From a virus: a stretch of 40,387 nt of DNA. The position numbers and the translations under genes were made by a program. The stretch lies in IMG/VR virus record IMGVR_UViG_3300026518_000022, positions 1 to 40,387 of that record; one strand, 5' to 3'. This document shows, in pieces, positions 8,401 to 18,154 of this stretch; the first letter of the stretch is position 1; each line of letters opens with the position of its first letter. Below the pieces are notes generated by a model. The model was given only the letters and a program-made list of their open reading frames with translations. It was not told where the DNA came from and searched no databases.

Positions 8401-9649
8401 CAGCTAGTGACCCATACTTATCTTGTACTTCAGTTAGCTTGTATACGACATTAACTGCCTCTTCAAGTAAGTTATCTCCTTTAATAGGCTTAACATTATC
8501 AAACAGTTTACTAACTACATCTACAAACTTTCTCAGCATAGTTTCAAATATACTTTCATTTGGTTTCACATCTATCTTTAGCTTCTTAACTGGTAATTGT
8601 TCCATAGCTAGCTGTAGCTGTTTATTAGTCATTAAGTGGGCCATGAACTCTTGAAGTCTACTATTAGCATCACCATTTAGGAATATGTAATCATATCTCT
8701 CTTTAGCTTTAGCCTTCTCTGCTTCACTATACATCTTACCTTCAACCAACAGCGATTCCCAAGTGAGTTTATCTTTAGCTTGAGTATACAACCTACGTAT
8801 ATGCTGCTTTAATTGTTCACCATCAGTACCTACATTATATGCAAATACATAGTCTAATGCAGCATGAACTATCTCATGTACCATAGTTTCTTCATTACTC
8901 ATTAGGAACCTATTTCTAGCTTCTTCGCCTTTATTACCTCTAACTTCAATACTTACTTTGCCTGTAGCCGAGTTATATTGCCCATAGGGCTCTGTAATCG
9001 CTTCTAGCTTACTAGTATCTATATCTATCTTCATATTAGCTATGTTCTTAGACCAACTCATAATGCTCTCTACTACCATACCAAGTCTATCTGAGTGGGC
9101 CTTATCATACCCACCAGCTGTACTGTCTTGGTCTAGTCTTCTCATCTCTGCCTGGACATTAAGTATTGTACTACTAGTTATATCCCCATCAAGCAATGTT
9201 CTATCTACTTCCTCATCACTCATATCACGGTTACTTAGTATATACCTATCTCTACCCACTTTTATTGCTTCAGTAATCTGACTACTTGATATAGTCGTAC
9301 CTTTACTCTTAGTTGACTTACTTGTATCATTACCAGCAGCAAATGTGTATTGTCTATTGTCATCCATTATAACTTTAGTAACGTCTGCTTGACTATCATA
9401 TTCCATTGCTTTAACTGTACCGTAATGAGTAGTTGCTTTCTTAGTAGGGTCAGCGAAGTTGTAGTGGATTGGTATCTTACCACTCAACCTATCTTCCATT
9501 GCCTTGCTAGCTGAGTTCTCTCTCATACTTACATACCTATTTTCAGCACTTAATGCTCTCTCATACTCAGCTACCTTTAACTCTAGCGCATCACCTTTGT
9601 AGCCCTTCTCTTCAAGTACTTCACGTATAGTATCAATTCCACAACCCAT
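5441..9649 (-). CDS. Large virion-associated protein with HExxH metallopeptidase motif; possible split-off C-terminal part of the virion RNA polymerase
   Basis: 1402 residues, last gene of the late operon; its ATG overlaps the preceding stop (TAATG). Residues 258-262 read HEIVH inside TMVHEIVHAALDYVF, the zinc-binding helix of gluzincin/metzincin-like peptidases, with Glu334 in LQEFMAHLM a plausible third ligand. The rest is long, charged and mostly helical, with no other motif I can name; around residues 1060-1180 an FRVRKDLVKQLFGY and KTIWNNIVSNAKFL arrangement resembles segments of giant phage polyvalent virion proteins. The length is close to that of the C-terminal region of N4 vRNAP (about 1400 residues), which is needed for packaging the polymerase into the virion and is missing from the vRNAP here. 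Likely an injected internal protein; the peptidase activity is inferred from the motif only. Confidence 0.7.
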   Translation of the reverse strand: MGCGIDTIREVLEEKGYKGDALELKVAEYERALSAENRYVSMRENSASKAMEDRLSGKIPIHYNFADPTKKATTHYGTVKAMEYDSQADVTKVIMDDNRQYTFAAGNDTSKSTKSKGTTISSSQITEAIKVGRDRYILSNRDMSDEEVDRTLLDGDITSSTILNVQAEMRRLDQDSTAGGYDKAHSDRLGMVVESIMSWSKNIANMKIDIDTSKLEAITEPYGQYNSATGKVSIEVRGNKGEEARNRFLMSNEETMVHEIVHAALDYVFAYNVGTDGEQLKQHIRRLYTQAKDKLTWESLLVEGKMYSEAEKAKAKERYDYIFLNGDANSRLQEFMAHLMTNKQLQLAMEQLPVKKLKIDVKPNESIFETMLRKFVDVVSKLFDNVKPIKGDNLLEEAVNVVYKLTEVQDKYGSLAARKRGFAINDKVSNGLNKVTERVNEVVTPLIDKLGEVTIGEPGKAKLTYKQWTELINVDNGMFPKKSDSTIKKWYKLMKVMPRIRLAAQTGKDFDRKDVAILWSKFFAHIGITEEHFVRELMADFSGGRKTLEQVTDLTMEFRSHVDRMREQGYKGTLHDIITGMFTKVDFRESENDKYNNALEATVMSSDLQALNMDADEISKLAKDSSKLRKEIEKIEIELVGKKTISEGEEVFAGQIMVDMSEASSEFMITGKGLRTNAENITRLFGTRYAVGYGGKNKYSDLIGTVDKLISLKALEKTSQLAKDTLVELIAKDSQGVTEYMSYARGLQIANRDEVKLIEPENYIKGQVRDTINDNKEVVIQPMTNERELKKQGYRLSHKLVNSVADNDKTKYGVFVTHNTYRTKRVDGTISLQRDKIPGLLMYDKVRMSNPHMSDRMIFKTHGDVVNNIANKYNANGYKEAGIEPVYGHDGQITDFRYVISKDEKITLLDLDTRGTQVIAKSEGHIGTRPMGDLNNRHILDIIYEDSKSFDDSGDAKKDTTHLFLTINAKEIELSEVDRKKLYKAGHSELIDKGDYGIKTKGEELWGLLPPDARKYVIEKNKQLDMEELKNTINIKGSSAYELARKGVGLEAQIANLPKRRVFRVRKDLVKQLFGYNEATIANSKLFDRLSEKERRNARIAESKFMEFASLLRSNVVVKLPKTIWNNIVSNAKFLYYSGMPVKKAFQLLLLSRSSLRDWKIDEKEIARLRRIYRDPSVNGRARLKSQIEDLEAKMASNPIKPLMDKGMYQSVVDDVQLTKDTNTISKSAEEAIDKFVGNNKINKAIQTLFLTRRSAAGKFLVEVTQDSDFHFRATTYWYGLEQGQSKEVSMRNSIDNFINYTKIINSKLVQWLERMGPEAFWKFFAGSQRVNLKLIKQSPTQVAIDKALVQNLPGTSLISADILDSNFISNFLRRINPYHGMMRLIDGGTEVPLWNAVYQGL

Positions 9650-10323
9650 TATTTACTTCCTTTACATCTACTATTTATTTCACTAATTATATCTTCATCT
9701 ATGTTACTATTAGCTTCCCCAGTGGTGAATTTAGCGTCTACAATATCTGAATAAGCTATAGTCGCTTTGCTATACTTCTCTCTCCTACTACTTGCAACAA
9801 TATCCTTAACTTTGCTTAACCCAGCTTCGTATATAACTTTTACAGCAGACTCAACCCTAGCTTTTACCCCTGTACCGGAAGCAGGTATATCAATTACTAG
9901 TCCTGTACTATACTCATACACACTATTTTTGCCTTTAGGTAGAAATAACTCCATACCATTATTCATTTGGTATATCACACCTGTAAACTTATTACCATTA
10001 ATATCCTTAAATTCGATAGTCTTACCAGCTTGTGGTCCACCTTTCTTAAGTTTATCAGTTATTGAGCCTAATTCTTCTTCTAATGTATATGCTTTTGTAC
10101 CTTTAACTAAGACTTGCTCACTCGGTAATTTCGTAGTACCTTCTTTAACGGTATTATTAGACTTAGCTATAGGGGTACTTTTACTAATACGCTTCAGGCT
10201 ACTAGCTAGTCCCAGGAACTTATTAATACCATCTCTCATTTCTGGAAAGGCATTGTAAGCAGGGCTATTAACTAATGCCTGTAGTCTATCATATGACGCT
10301 TTACCTATCTCACATTTACTCAT
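9649..10323 (-). CDS. Hypothetical virion-associated protein between vRNAP and the 1402-residue protein
   Basis: 224 residues. The ATG directly follows the vRNAP stop (TAAATG, zero gap) with GAAGGA as binding site inside vRNAP, and its own stop overlaps the next start, so three proteins are made from one coupled run. The middle (roughly 75-140) looks like a small beta-rich domain: KGTKAYTLEEELG, then TIEFKDINGNKFTGVIYQM and GMELFLPKGKN. The N-terminus MSKCEIGKASYDRL resembles the opening of the next protein (MGCGIDTIREVLEE). No family recognised. Probably packaged with, or assembled onto, the virion RNA polymerase. Confidence 0.7.
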   Translation of the reverse strand: MSKCEIGKASYDRLQALVNSPAYNAFPEMRDGINKFLGLASSLKRISKSTPIAKSNNTVKEGTTKLPSEQVLVKGTKAYTLEEELGSITDKLKKGGPQAGKTIEFKDINGNKFTGVIYQMNNGMELFLPKGKNSVYEYSTGLVIDIPASGTGVKARVESAVKVIYEAGLSKVKDIVASSRREKYSKATIAYSDIVDAKFTTGEANSNIDEDIISEINSRCKGSK

Positions 10324-13300
10324 TTAACATCCTTCTTCAGCAGCTGCTAGCACATCTTGCATATATGATACCACTTTATTTGGTATAGCTTTACCTTTAT
10401 ACTTGGCATTCATTATGGAATTTAATTCAGTTATTATACCTTCTTTAATATTAGAACTTGATTGCACAGTAATGTTGAAGTAACTATCTGTAGCTTTCCC
10501 TCTATTATTGCTTGGTACCTTAGCCACATACTCTGCCTCGCCAGCCATCCCATCATATCCACTACCTTCTAACGCACTATGCTCTACAGCACCTATACCA
10601 TTAAATACACCTTCTCTACCTTTTTCACTAGTCTTCTGTAACTCAACTATGTTTCTATACACACTTCTAACTGTATCTACCGGCTTAGTACCCTCATCGT
10701 TCATATAGTCTACCATACCAAGTATTATCTGCTTCAGTACCTCGTTAGACTTATCTACCTTACCTGTACTTGGCTGTAGTCTACCTAGTAACTCAACTAT
10801 ATCGTTATTAACTATCTCATTAGTTGCTTCATCAACAATATACTTAATTATATCGCCATTACTAATACCTTCAGCTCTAGCTTCATCACTGTACTCTGAA
10901 GGCATTCTATTATTAACGTAATCCACTATAAAGTCTTTTAGATACTTTTTGTCTAACTCAATTAACTCACTACTTGTAGCTTCTTGTAGAGTATTGTTAA
11001 CACTTTCTACTACACTAGTTGTCAAGCTATATTTCTTAGTAAGTTCCCATATTGCTTTATTATATTCCTTAGTACCCTCTATAGCATTAGCTACATCGAA
11101 CAAGTTAGCATCATGTACGCCTAGTGCTTTGAATTTACTAAGCACTTGAGCTTGTGTCATTCCATCTAGGAAGTGAATAGGTATTACAGCACCTGAGCTG
11201 TACGATTCCACTAGTCCATACAGCTTTGATTGTCCATATGTACGTTTATCTCCATCAAGTACTATTACACTATTACTATTAATTGTGCTATCAATTTCAC
11301 TCGTATACTCTGTAGATTTATTTTTACTAAGCAAGGCATATGATTTCTCATCATTCTCGTCAGCTAATGCTAATTCCAATATTGGTAGCTCTTTCCTCAT
11401 ATCAAATATTACTTTCTCTACCTCAGCTGCTGGTAACGGAGTATATCTACCACTATTACCTTTACCATTCTCATTATTCCATTCTGTAGTACGCTCATCT
11501 AGTCGCTTATCTAACTTAGGTTTAACTAATCTGAACATCATTGAGAACGAACTATTTAATGTGGTAGCTGCTTCCATATACTCCCCATATGCTTCTTGGA
11601 ATGTGTCTCTTATTGGTTTGTTAACTGTAGCTTTGATAAGTTTACCTATACCAACTTCAACTTCCTTTTGTACCTTAAAGTTTAGTATATTAGCTACCTC
11701 CCCTTCTAAGTCACTATCCATTACACTGTTTAACTCATCTACTAGTTTCTGTGCTTTAGCAACTCTATTCTCTTTCTTAATCTTGTTATAGTTAGTATAC
11801 GGAGCAGCAGCAAGTATAGCATTTGTCACTATAGCTAGTTTCTTCCATCTAACTTCTGTGGTACTGTCTACATCACCAGCGTCTGTTAATCTACTATAGA
11901 TATTACCTACTCCACCATTAACCATACCTGTAATGATGCTAGTAAGCCCTGATCCATAGTTGAACACCATGAATGGATTCTTCATCATGTTTCTAATTAT
12001 AGTTATCACACCATCCTTTAATGCCTTCTCCTCAAGCAACTCAATAGCAGCTTTTGACTCTACTAACTTTTTAGTCTTCTCTTCACCAATCAACTCATTA
12101 CCATCTTCATCTACTGGCTTACTAATCTTCTTCGATGCTATATCTGCAGGATACTCGTATGCATCTAGCACATTAGTATTCTCCTTCATATTCTCAAATG
12201 ACTTAAGCTTCTTCCAGTCATCTTTAGTAAATACTCCGCCTTTCTTTAGTTGGTCAAATATCTTACTCATGTCTATACCACCATCTTTGGTCTTGAATAT
12301 AGGCATCATCATCATCTTGAGTATATACCCACTAGTAATTGCATCTGTCTCTAATCTTATTCCAGTTTTATATACGGTACCTTTCTGCAATGCTGTATGT
12401 CTATCTAATAGTTCAGTATATGATCTAAGTGCATGGGGCATATTAGTATCATTAGTTATATTCTTACTAATCCATAGGAAACCTTTCATAAACTCTGCAT
12501 CATCAGTATACATAGTATCTAAAGCTTTCTTCCTATCTTTTTTAGGGGCATATCCTAATCCTTTTACTATGCTGTCAATTACTTCGTCTAGCTCCACAAG
12601 TGATGTAGTAGAAGTTTGCTTGTCTACATCTATGTCTAGTCCCTGGGCTATAGCTAACTGAGCTATTATATCTTCTTCACTACCTTTAGTAACTTCTACT
12701 ATCTGACTGTCTACAGCATTCCTATGGAGTTTTACATCTTGTATATTGAATGTATTTGACTTTATACCAAATCTACCGTTAGTAACTATATACCATTTAA
12801 ACCACATTGGTAATGGCTCATTATCATTTACTATACCTTCATCCACTACTTCTGCTAAGTGGGTGAAGTCTCTTTCTATCTCATTGTTTCTACCTATAGT
12901 GGATGATCTTTCACTTACATGCACTCTCTCTGGGTCTTTCCAGCCAAATGCTTTTAACACCCTACCACTATCTCTATCCATCATATCTTCTAGTCGTCTA
13001 ACATATGATAAATTAAGTGTACTAGCTGTATCCTCTTGCTTCTCTATTGCTAATTTATTCTGTAATGGAGCCTCTCCAACTAACTTACTTACACCTTGGT
13101 TTTTCATCCCAGCAAATGTGGTCTTATTTTCACCTTTAGTGAAGTATGGTCCAGTCTTACCTGCTTCTTCGCCTACCATAGCAACTAATGATTCTATAGC
13201 CTTACCAGTCGCTTTTTTCTCTCCTATTATCATATGTCCTGTAATTGGTACACCTAGTCCTCGTATATTACTAGGCAATACCTCAGCCTCTGGTAACTTA

Positions 13301-16300
13301 GGTAATGTATGGTCCTTATCATACCATGCTTTATTCTTACTAGTTATTGTGTATGTTGGTATATCATTATCTGTGGTAGCTTTAGCTCCGAATATAACCT
13401 CTGAGGGTGTCTTGAACCCATCAACGAACCCATCCATCTCTTTAGTTCGTGATTTATTATTCATCACAACTAACCCACTATCTTCTAATGCCATCATACC
13501 AAGTATACCAAGCTCTATCTTCATCTTAGCTTCTATTCTTTCTGTAGGTTTACCAACTTCATGAGGTTGTTTAGTAAGTCCAAGCATATTGTATATCTCA
13601 CTACCCATAGCATCTATACCTTGATTCAGCATACCATCGAACTTACTAGCTATCTCTCTATCCTCCTCACTAATTATATGCTTCTTATCTCGACCAAGTA
13701 ATGAGCGTATATCATCATCACTTCTCATTTCTTTACGGCTATCTGCTGCATCTACTGTTAACCACTTACTAGCAACAGTTGCTATTGCTTTCATAACTGC
13801 AGGATCAGTAGCCCATACGAATTCATTTACTGGTTTACCCTCGTTACGTTCTACTGGTACTTGCCACTTAAGTAGTCTACTCACACTCTGGAAACCAGGA
13901 TATCTAGTGTCTGGGTTCTCACTAATATCATATAAGTTAGTAACTTTCTTAGCGTCATGTAGGAATATCTTCTCCACGCTATTATGTACTCTACCTATTA
14001 CCTTAGTTGCTAACTTTACCTGTACTTTTAACACACCTTCATCATCTTCATTTTTAGCTATTAGCTTCTCTGTAACTTCTTTAGGTGTAGCTTCAAGTAA
14101 GTCCTCATAGCTAAGTCCCACATATTCTATATGCCCTTTTGGTACAGATGGTTTGAAGTATGTGCCTAGTGATATACTTAATAACTTATCTGACTCTGCT
14201 TGTTGTTCTTTACTTAGTACTTTAGTTGCATACCCTTCACTTGCTTTAGCCTGTGTTTTGTTTTTAGTAGGGTACTTACTAGTGCTGGCTATTAAGTGTT
14301 TACCAACTGTACCATTAAGCTTAATGGACGTCTTGAGCTCATCTAGTGTGACCTTATAATCTTGTAGATTATCCTTAGCTGTAACTATACCTTTATATAA
14401 CATATTAAGTTCTTTAGTGTCATTACTATTCTCAGCCCTACTAATCTTATTACTAGCCTCATCAATGATACCTTGTACTTTACGTCGTAAATTACTAGTT
14501 GGTTTTAGTAACACATTTAACTCTTTTATCTTCTCGTCTAGTGGGGCTATCTTACGGTCAACTTGTATCTTTAAGTTGCGTACTCTGGCTTCAATACTAA
14601 TACCACCATTTACTACACCATAGCTCTTTAGCTCTTTGTACATAGCATCTATACTGTCTTCCATATCCGCTATCTCGGCTTCTAGCCTAGATAGTTCTTG
14701 TATTTCCTCTTCCGTAGCTAAGTTATCTATTACTTCTTTTTCAGTTTGCTTAGTGCTTTTTCCACTATCAGCTTCTTCTGCTTTAGTAACTTCAACTTTC
14801 TCTGTAGTAGTACCTTTTGCTTCTTTATATCCTTTTCCGTTACTATTTTCTTTACTGTACTTTTCATATGCTATCCTTTCTTTTTCGTTATTATCTATCT
14901 CTGCTCTTAACTCATTTAGCCTAGCTATATCTTTACCTGTCGGCTCATAACTACTATCCTTATAATAGTTACTAGTAACATTACTATACAGCTCACTATC
15001 TTTGTCACTCATTTTTGACTGCTCTTCTGGAGTGAATACTGGTAATTCTATCTTCTTACCAACTTTAACTTCCTTCGTAGGTGGTGTGGGCTCTACAGTT
15101 GGCTCAACTACGTTAGACTCTGGGCTACCCTTATATATGAACTTATCAACTATCTCTGTGAGCAAGTCGTTCTCTCGTTTGATATCATTATATAGTGGAT
15201 ATGTATTACTAGTAAATGCACGTTCTTTATCCCCCTCTCTAGCCCCAGCAACTGGTATACTTATCTTAGATATATCTTCCTGACTGTCACCTCTAGCTTT
15301 TGCTTCAGCTACAGCTATCTCATACTTTTTCCTACCGTTATCAAATGCGTCAAACTTATCATCTTGGGACTTCAGGAACCCAGCCATGTTGTCCTTCATT
15401 AACTCTTTAAACTCACTACTTGAGTTAGGGTCATTTAGTATACTTACATAGTCTAGTATACCTGGTAACCTCTCACCATTATATGTACCACCAAATAACT
15501 TCAGTCTTAGTGAGTCTTTTGATGTAGCCTTACCTTTACTAGCTGCAACTTTACCTAAATTATTGTCTTGTACAAATTCACTGACTAGTTTTTCTGCTTT
15601 CAATTGCTCTAACTTGGCTGTGTCCTCTTTTGTAGCTTCTGACTTAGCTTCTATCTCTGCTATGTCTTTAGCTACCTCATCTGGAGCTCTGTTACCAAGT
15701 GGAGCAGTACCGTTGAGTACACCTACCATCTTTTTACCTAGTACAATTGCATCTATTACGTCTTTCTTATGTTTAGTGGCTGCCTCATCTAGGTTACTAG
15801 TCTCTAACGAAGCTAAGTGGTCTTCTAAGTCAGTAACTACTGACACTAATCCTTTCTCACCACTTCTACCGTTTAGCAGTTCTTCCTTATTTAACTCTTC
15901 GTGAGTACCGTCTAGTACTTTACCATACAAGTCATCCTCACTGATAATCTTAATTGCTTTAACTTTATTAGCTGCTTTATTATAGTCCTTGATTTTATCA
16001 ATACCTACTTCAGAACCATTAGTTGATTTTGCGTCTTTAACATCTTTAGCAACACCTATAGCATTCTTTCCAGCATCTAGTACAACACTCCCACCTTTCA
16101 GCCCAACACCTGCAAATGAGCCTATTGCTGTTGAACCTATTATTGACTTGACTGCCTCATTATCATAATACTCTGCAAACTCTTTATCCTTGAAGCCATC
16201 AGTACCATACTTCTCGGCATATATCTGTATAGCTTGTTGTAGGCCCTCTGTGGAACCCTCAACTACTGCAGACTCAGTCATCTTACCACTAGCACTAGCT

Positions 16301-18141
16301 ACAAATGCTAATGTACTTTTCAGTAGTTCTTTAGCCGCAAGTTTATCAGTACTAGCTGCTATATCTTTAGCAAACATCTTAGTAACACCTTCTACTAGTT
16401 GCCCAGCTTTAGGAGATATAGCAAACTTATCTGTCATCAAGTCTATACTGTTTATCCCATATGATGTAATTGCTGTAGTAAATACTTCAAACGGATTACT
16501 ATAGTTATCTGTACCATCATTAACATTATTCTCATGTCGAGCTTCAAGTATATCGTTAGTAGTTATTGTTGCAAATGGCATACCTGCTGCTGTAACCCCA
16601 ACTTTATCCCCTGCAAATCTCTTCTCTATATTAGCTATTGTGCTATCTAACTTAGCTTGTAATTTAGGACTATTCTCAGCTAGCTTTGTAGCCTTAGCTA
16701 CTCTTTCTGCTTTTGTAGACTTATCTGCTATACCCAATATATCAGCTACTTTGGCTAACTTACCAGTCTCTGCTGCAGTGATTAGTGTATTAGTTCCACC
16801 CAGTGCCATCTGTTTCATGAATCCATACACACCACCTATTAGTTGTGGTAGTATCCCTACATTATCTTCCATTACTTGAAACATACGTTTTGTTTTCTCA
16901 ATCTTACTTAATTTATCATCTTCATATATCTTGTATATTCTTTCAGTAATTTGCTTCTGCCCTGATGTAAGCTTCTTGCTATTAATCCCTACTAGCTTAT
17001 CGAAGTATTCTTTACCATTATCAAACAGCACAGCCTTAACTGTACCGTCTTTAGCTTTCTTCATACCATAGTTAACTAATTCTACATTACTCATCTTATC
17101 TAAGCCTACTGGGTCACCTACCATATGGTTAAGTCCTATTAATACTTCCATACCAACATCAGCTAATTCTGGAAATGTACTAACTATTGTTGTACCAATA
17201 TTAAGTACACCATCTTTTATGTCATTTACATCTATACTACTATTATCAACGAAGTTTGGATTATCATACTTGAACTTTGCATAGCTTGTGTCATGTATTA
17301 AGTCCATGACTCTTGGGTCTACGTTATTACTACCGTAATTCCCTAGTCCTTTAGCCTTAGCATTTGCCTGTAACTTTAGTTGCTTCTCGTATGTGGCCCT
17401 ATCAGTTGAGCCAGCATCCATATATCCAGCAGCTATTTGCCTATCAGTATATGGTGTGTTCGATAACTCTCTACCAAATACATCAAGCTCCCCTGTTAAG
17501 TAGTTACGACTATTCTCTAATTTACTTACTGGGTGGGACTGACTATCAATCCTAGCAGCTTCTGTAGCCTTATCACCAGCATTGTATATATCATATGATT
17601 GTATATTATAGTCTTTCCCAGTAATATGTTGTTGACGTAAGTTAGCTATAGCATCACTTAGGTTATTACTACTATTGTAAATATCATTTGGATTGTTTTG
17701 CTTGTCTATTTGGAACTGCTTACTGGCTCTATACTCTTGGTCTATCTTGTAAGCTTCTGCTTGATTATCTACTAGTTGTACAGCTTCTTCTAATGTGAGT
17801 CCATTAGCCTCTGCTACTTGTTTATATACCTTACTTCTTTCATTCTTACTATCACCTGTGGGTACTATATCATGGAACACCTCTGGAGAGTCTCCACCTT
17901 TTAATCTTATCCCCTGAGAGATTACCACACCATCAGTATTGTATAAGGGGTCGGAGGAATCTGCATCATTGTACACATCTTGGTACTTTGATTTCAATCC
18001 TAACCTACTAGCTTTACGCTCAGCAGCTGCTCGTATTTTATCTTTTTTAACTCTAGCGATTGACTCTGATTGTATAGTACTTTGGTCTAGTGAGTCATAT
18101 AGTCCTGCTTCACTATTTGCTATTTCTTGTCTTAGGGACAT
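10324..18141 (-). CDS. Giant virion RNA polymerase (N4-type, T7-like single-subunit)
   Basis: 2605 residues from ATG 18141, which has GGAG 6 nt upstream; a GTG four codons earlier has no such site. All T7-family polymerase motifs are present: the GR box (YIVTNGRFG, Arg1790), motif A ETDAITSG with catalytic Asp1933, motif B RNMMKNPFMVFNYG with Arg2050, Lys2054 and Tyr2062, and motif C GVHDANLF with catalytic Asp2344. Spacings (143, 121, 8, 290) are close to those I recall for N4 mini-vRNAP (R424, D559, K670, Y678, D951: 135, 111, 8, 281). In N4 the enzyme is packaged, injected with the DNA and transcribes early genes from hairpin promoters. Here about 1370 residues precede the core, including a Lys/Glu-rich coiled-coil region near 1080-1280, but only about 260 follow Asp2344, so the N4 C-terminal packaging region is not in this polypeptide. 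Confidence 0.93.
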   Translation of the reverse strand: MSLRQEIANSEAGLYDSLDQSTIQSESIARVKKDKIRAAAERKASRLGLKSKYQDVYNDADSSDPLYNTDGVVISQGIRLKGGDSPEVFHDIVPTGDSKNERSKVYKQVAEANGLTLEEAVQLVDNQAEAYKIDQEYRASKQFQIDKQNNPNDIYNSSNNLSDAIANLRQQHITGKDYNIQSYDIYNAGDKATEAARIDSQSHPVSKLENSRNYLTGELDVFGRELSNTPYTDRQIAAGYMDAGSTDRATYEKQLKLQANAKAKGLGNYGSNNVDPRVMDLIHDTSYAKFKYDNPNFVDNSSIDVNDIKDGVLNIGTTIVSTFPELADVGMEVLIGLNHMVGDPVGLDKMSNVELVNYGMKKAKDGTVKAVLFDNGKEYFDKLVGINSKKLTSGQKQITERIYKIYEDDKLSKIEKTKRMFQVMEDNVGILPQLIGGVYGFMKQMALGGTNTLITAAETGKLAKVADILGIADKSTKAERVAKATKLAENSPKLQAKLDSTIANIEKRFAGDKVGVTAAGMPFATITTNDILEARHENNVNDGTDNYSNPFEVFTTAITSYGINSIDLMTDKFAISPKAGQLVEGVTKMFAKDIAASTDKLAAKELLKSTLAFVASASGKMTESAVVEGSTEGLQQAIQIYAEKYGTDGFKDKEFAEYYDNEAVKSIIGSTAIGSFAGVGLKGGSVVLDAGKNAIGVAKDVKDAKSTNGSEVGIDKIKDYNKAANKVKAIKIISEDDLYGKVLDGTHEELNKEELLNGRSGEKGLVSVVTDLEDHLASLETSNLDEAATKHKKDVIDAIVLGKKMVGVLNGTAPLGNRAPDEVAKDIAEIEAKSEATKEDTAKLEQLKAEKLVSEFVQDNNLGKVAASKGKATSKDSLRLKLFGGTYNGERLPGILDYVSILNDPNSSSEFKELMKDNMAGFLKSQDDKFDAFDNGRKKYEIAVAEAKARGDSQEDISKISIPVAGAREGDKERAFTSNTYPLYNDIKRENDLLTEIVDKFIYKGSPESNVVEPTVEPTPPTKEVKVGKKIELPVFTPEEQSKMSDKDSELYSNVTSNYYKDSSYEPTGKDIARLNELRAEIDNNEKERIAYEKYSKENSNGKGYKEAKGTTTEKVEVTKAEEADSGKSTKQTEKEVIDNLATEEEIQELSRLEAEIADMEDSIDAMYKELKSYGVVNGGISIEARVRNLKIQVDRKIAPLDEKIKELNVLLKPTSNLRRKVQGIIDEASNKISRAENSNDTKELNMLYKGIVTAKDNLQDYKVTLDELKTSIKLNGTVGKHLIASTSKYPTKNKTQAKASEGYATKVLSKEQQAESDKLLSISLGTYFKPSVPKGHIEYVGLSYEDLLEATPKEVTEKLIAKNEDDEGVLKVQVKLATKVIGRVHNSVEKIFLHDAKKVTNLYDISENPDTRYPGFQSVSRLLKWQVPVERNEGKPVNEFVWATDPAVMKAIATVASKWLTVDAADSRKEMRSDDDIRSLLGRDKKHIISEEDREIASKFDGMLNQGIDAMGSEIYNMLGLTKQPHEVGKPTERIEAKMKIELGILGMMALEDSGLVVMNNKSRTKEMDGFVDGFKTPSEVIFGAKATTDNDIPTYTITSKNKAWYDKDHTLPKLPEAEVLPSNIRGLGVPITGHMIIGEKKATGKAIESLVAMVGEEAGKTGPYFTKGENKTTFAGMKNQGVSKLVGEAPLQNKLAIEKQEDTASTLNLSYVRRLEDMMDRDSGRVLKAFGWKDPERVHVSERSSTIGRNNEIERDFTHLAEVVDEGIVNDNEPLPMWFKWYIVTNGRFGIKSNTFNIQDVKLHRNAVDSQIVEVTKGSEEDIIAQLAIAQGLDIDVDKQTSTTSLVELDEVIDSIVKGLGYAPKKDRKKALDTMYTDDAEFMKGFLWISKNITNDTNMPHALRSYTELLDRHTALQKGTVYKTGIRLETDAITSGYILKMMMMPIFKTKDGGIDMSKIFDQLKKGGVFTKDDWKKLKSFENMKENTNVLDAYEYPADIASKKISKPVDEDGNELIGEEKTKKLVESKAAIELLEEKALKDGVITIIRNMMKNPFMVFNYGSGLTSIITGMVNGGVGNIYSRLTDAGDVDSTTEVRWKKLAIVTNAILAAAPYTNYNKIKKENRVAKAQKLVDELNSVMDSDLEGEVANILNFKVQKEVEVGIGKLIKATVNKPIRDTFQEAYGEYMEAATTLNSSFSMMFRLVKPKLDKRLDERTTEWNNENGKGNSGRYTPLPAAEVEKVIFDMRKELPILELALADENDEKSYALLSKNKSTEYTSEIDSTINSNSVIVLDGDKRTYGQSKLYGLVESYSSGAVIPIHFLDGMTQAQVLSKFKALGVHDANLFDVANAIEGTKEYNKAIWELTKKYSLTTSVVESVNNTLQEATSSELIELDKKYLKDFIVDYVNNRMPSEYSDEARAEGISNGDIIKYIVDEATNEIVNNDIVELLGRLQPSTGKVDKSNEVLKQIILGMVDYMNDEGTKPVDTVRSVYRNIVELQKTSEKGREGVFNGIGAVEHSALEGSGYDGMAGEAEYVAKVPSNNRGKATDSYFNITVQSSSNIKEGIITELNSIMNAKYKGKAIPNKVVSYMQDVLAAAEEGC

Positions 18142-18154
18142 AGGTATCTCCACG

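Noticed and set aside
11960-13564. Long open frames on the plus strand opposite the vRNAP gene, up to 272 codons
   Set aside because: They have Ser/Leu/Ile-rich translations typical of antisense frames of an AT-rich gene, no binding sites, and lie fully inside a gene with clear polymerase motifs.
18142-18153. GTG start for vRNAP four codons before the chosen ATG
   Set aside because: No Shine-Dalgarno precedes it, whereas GGAG lies 6 nt before ATG 18141.
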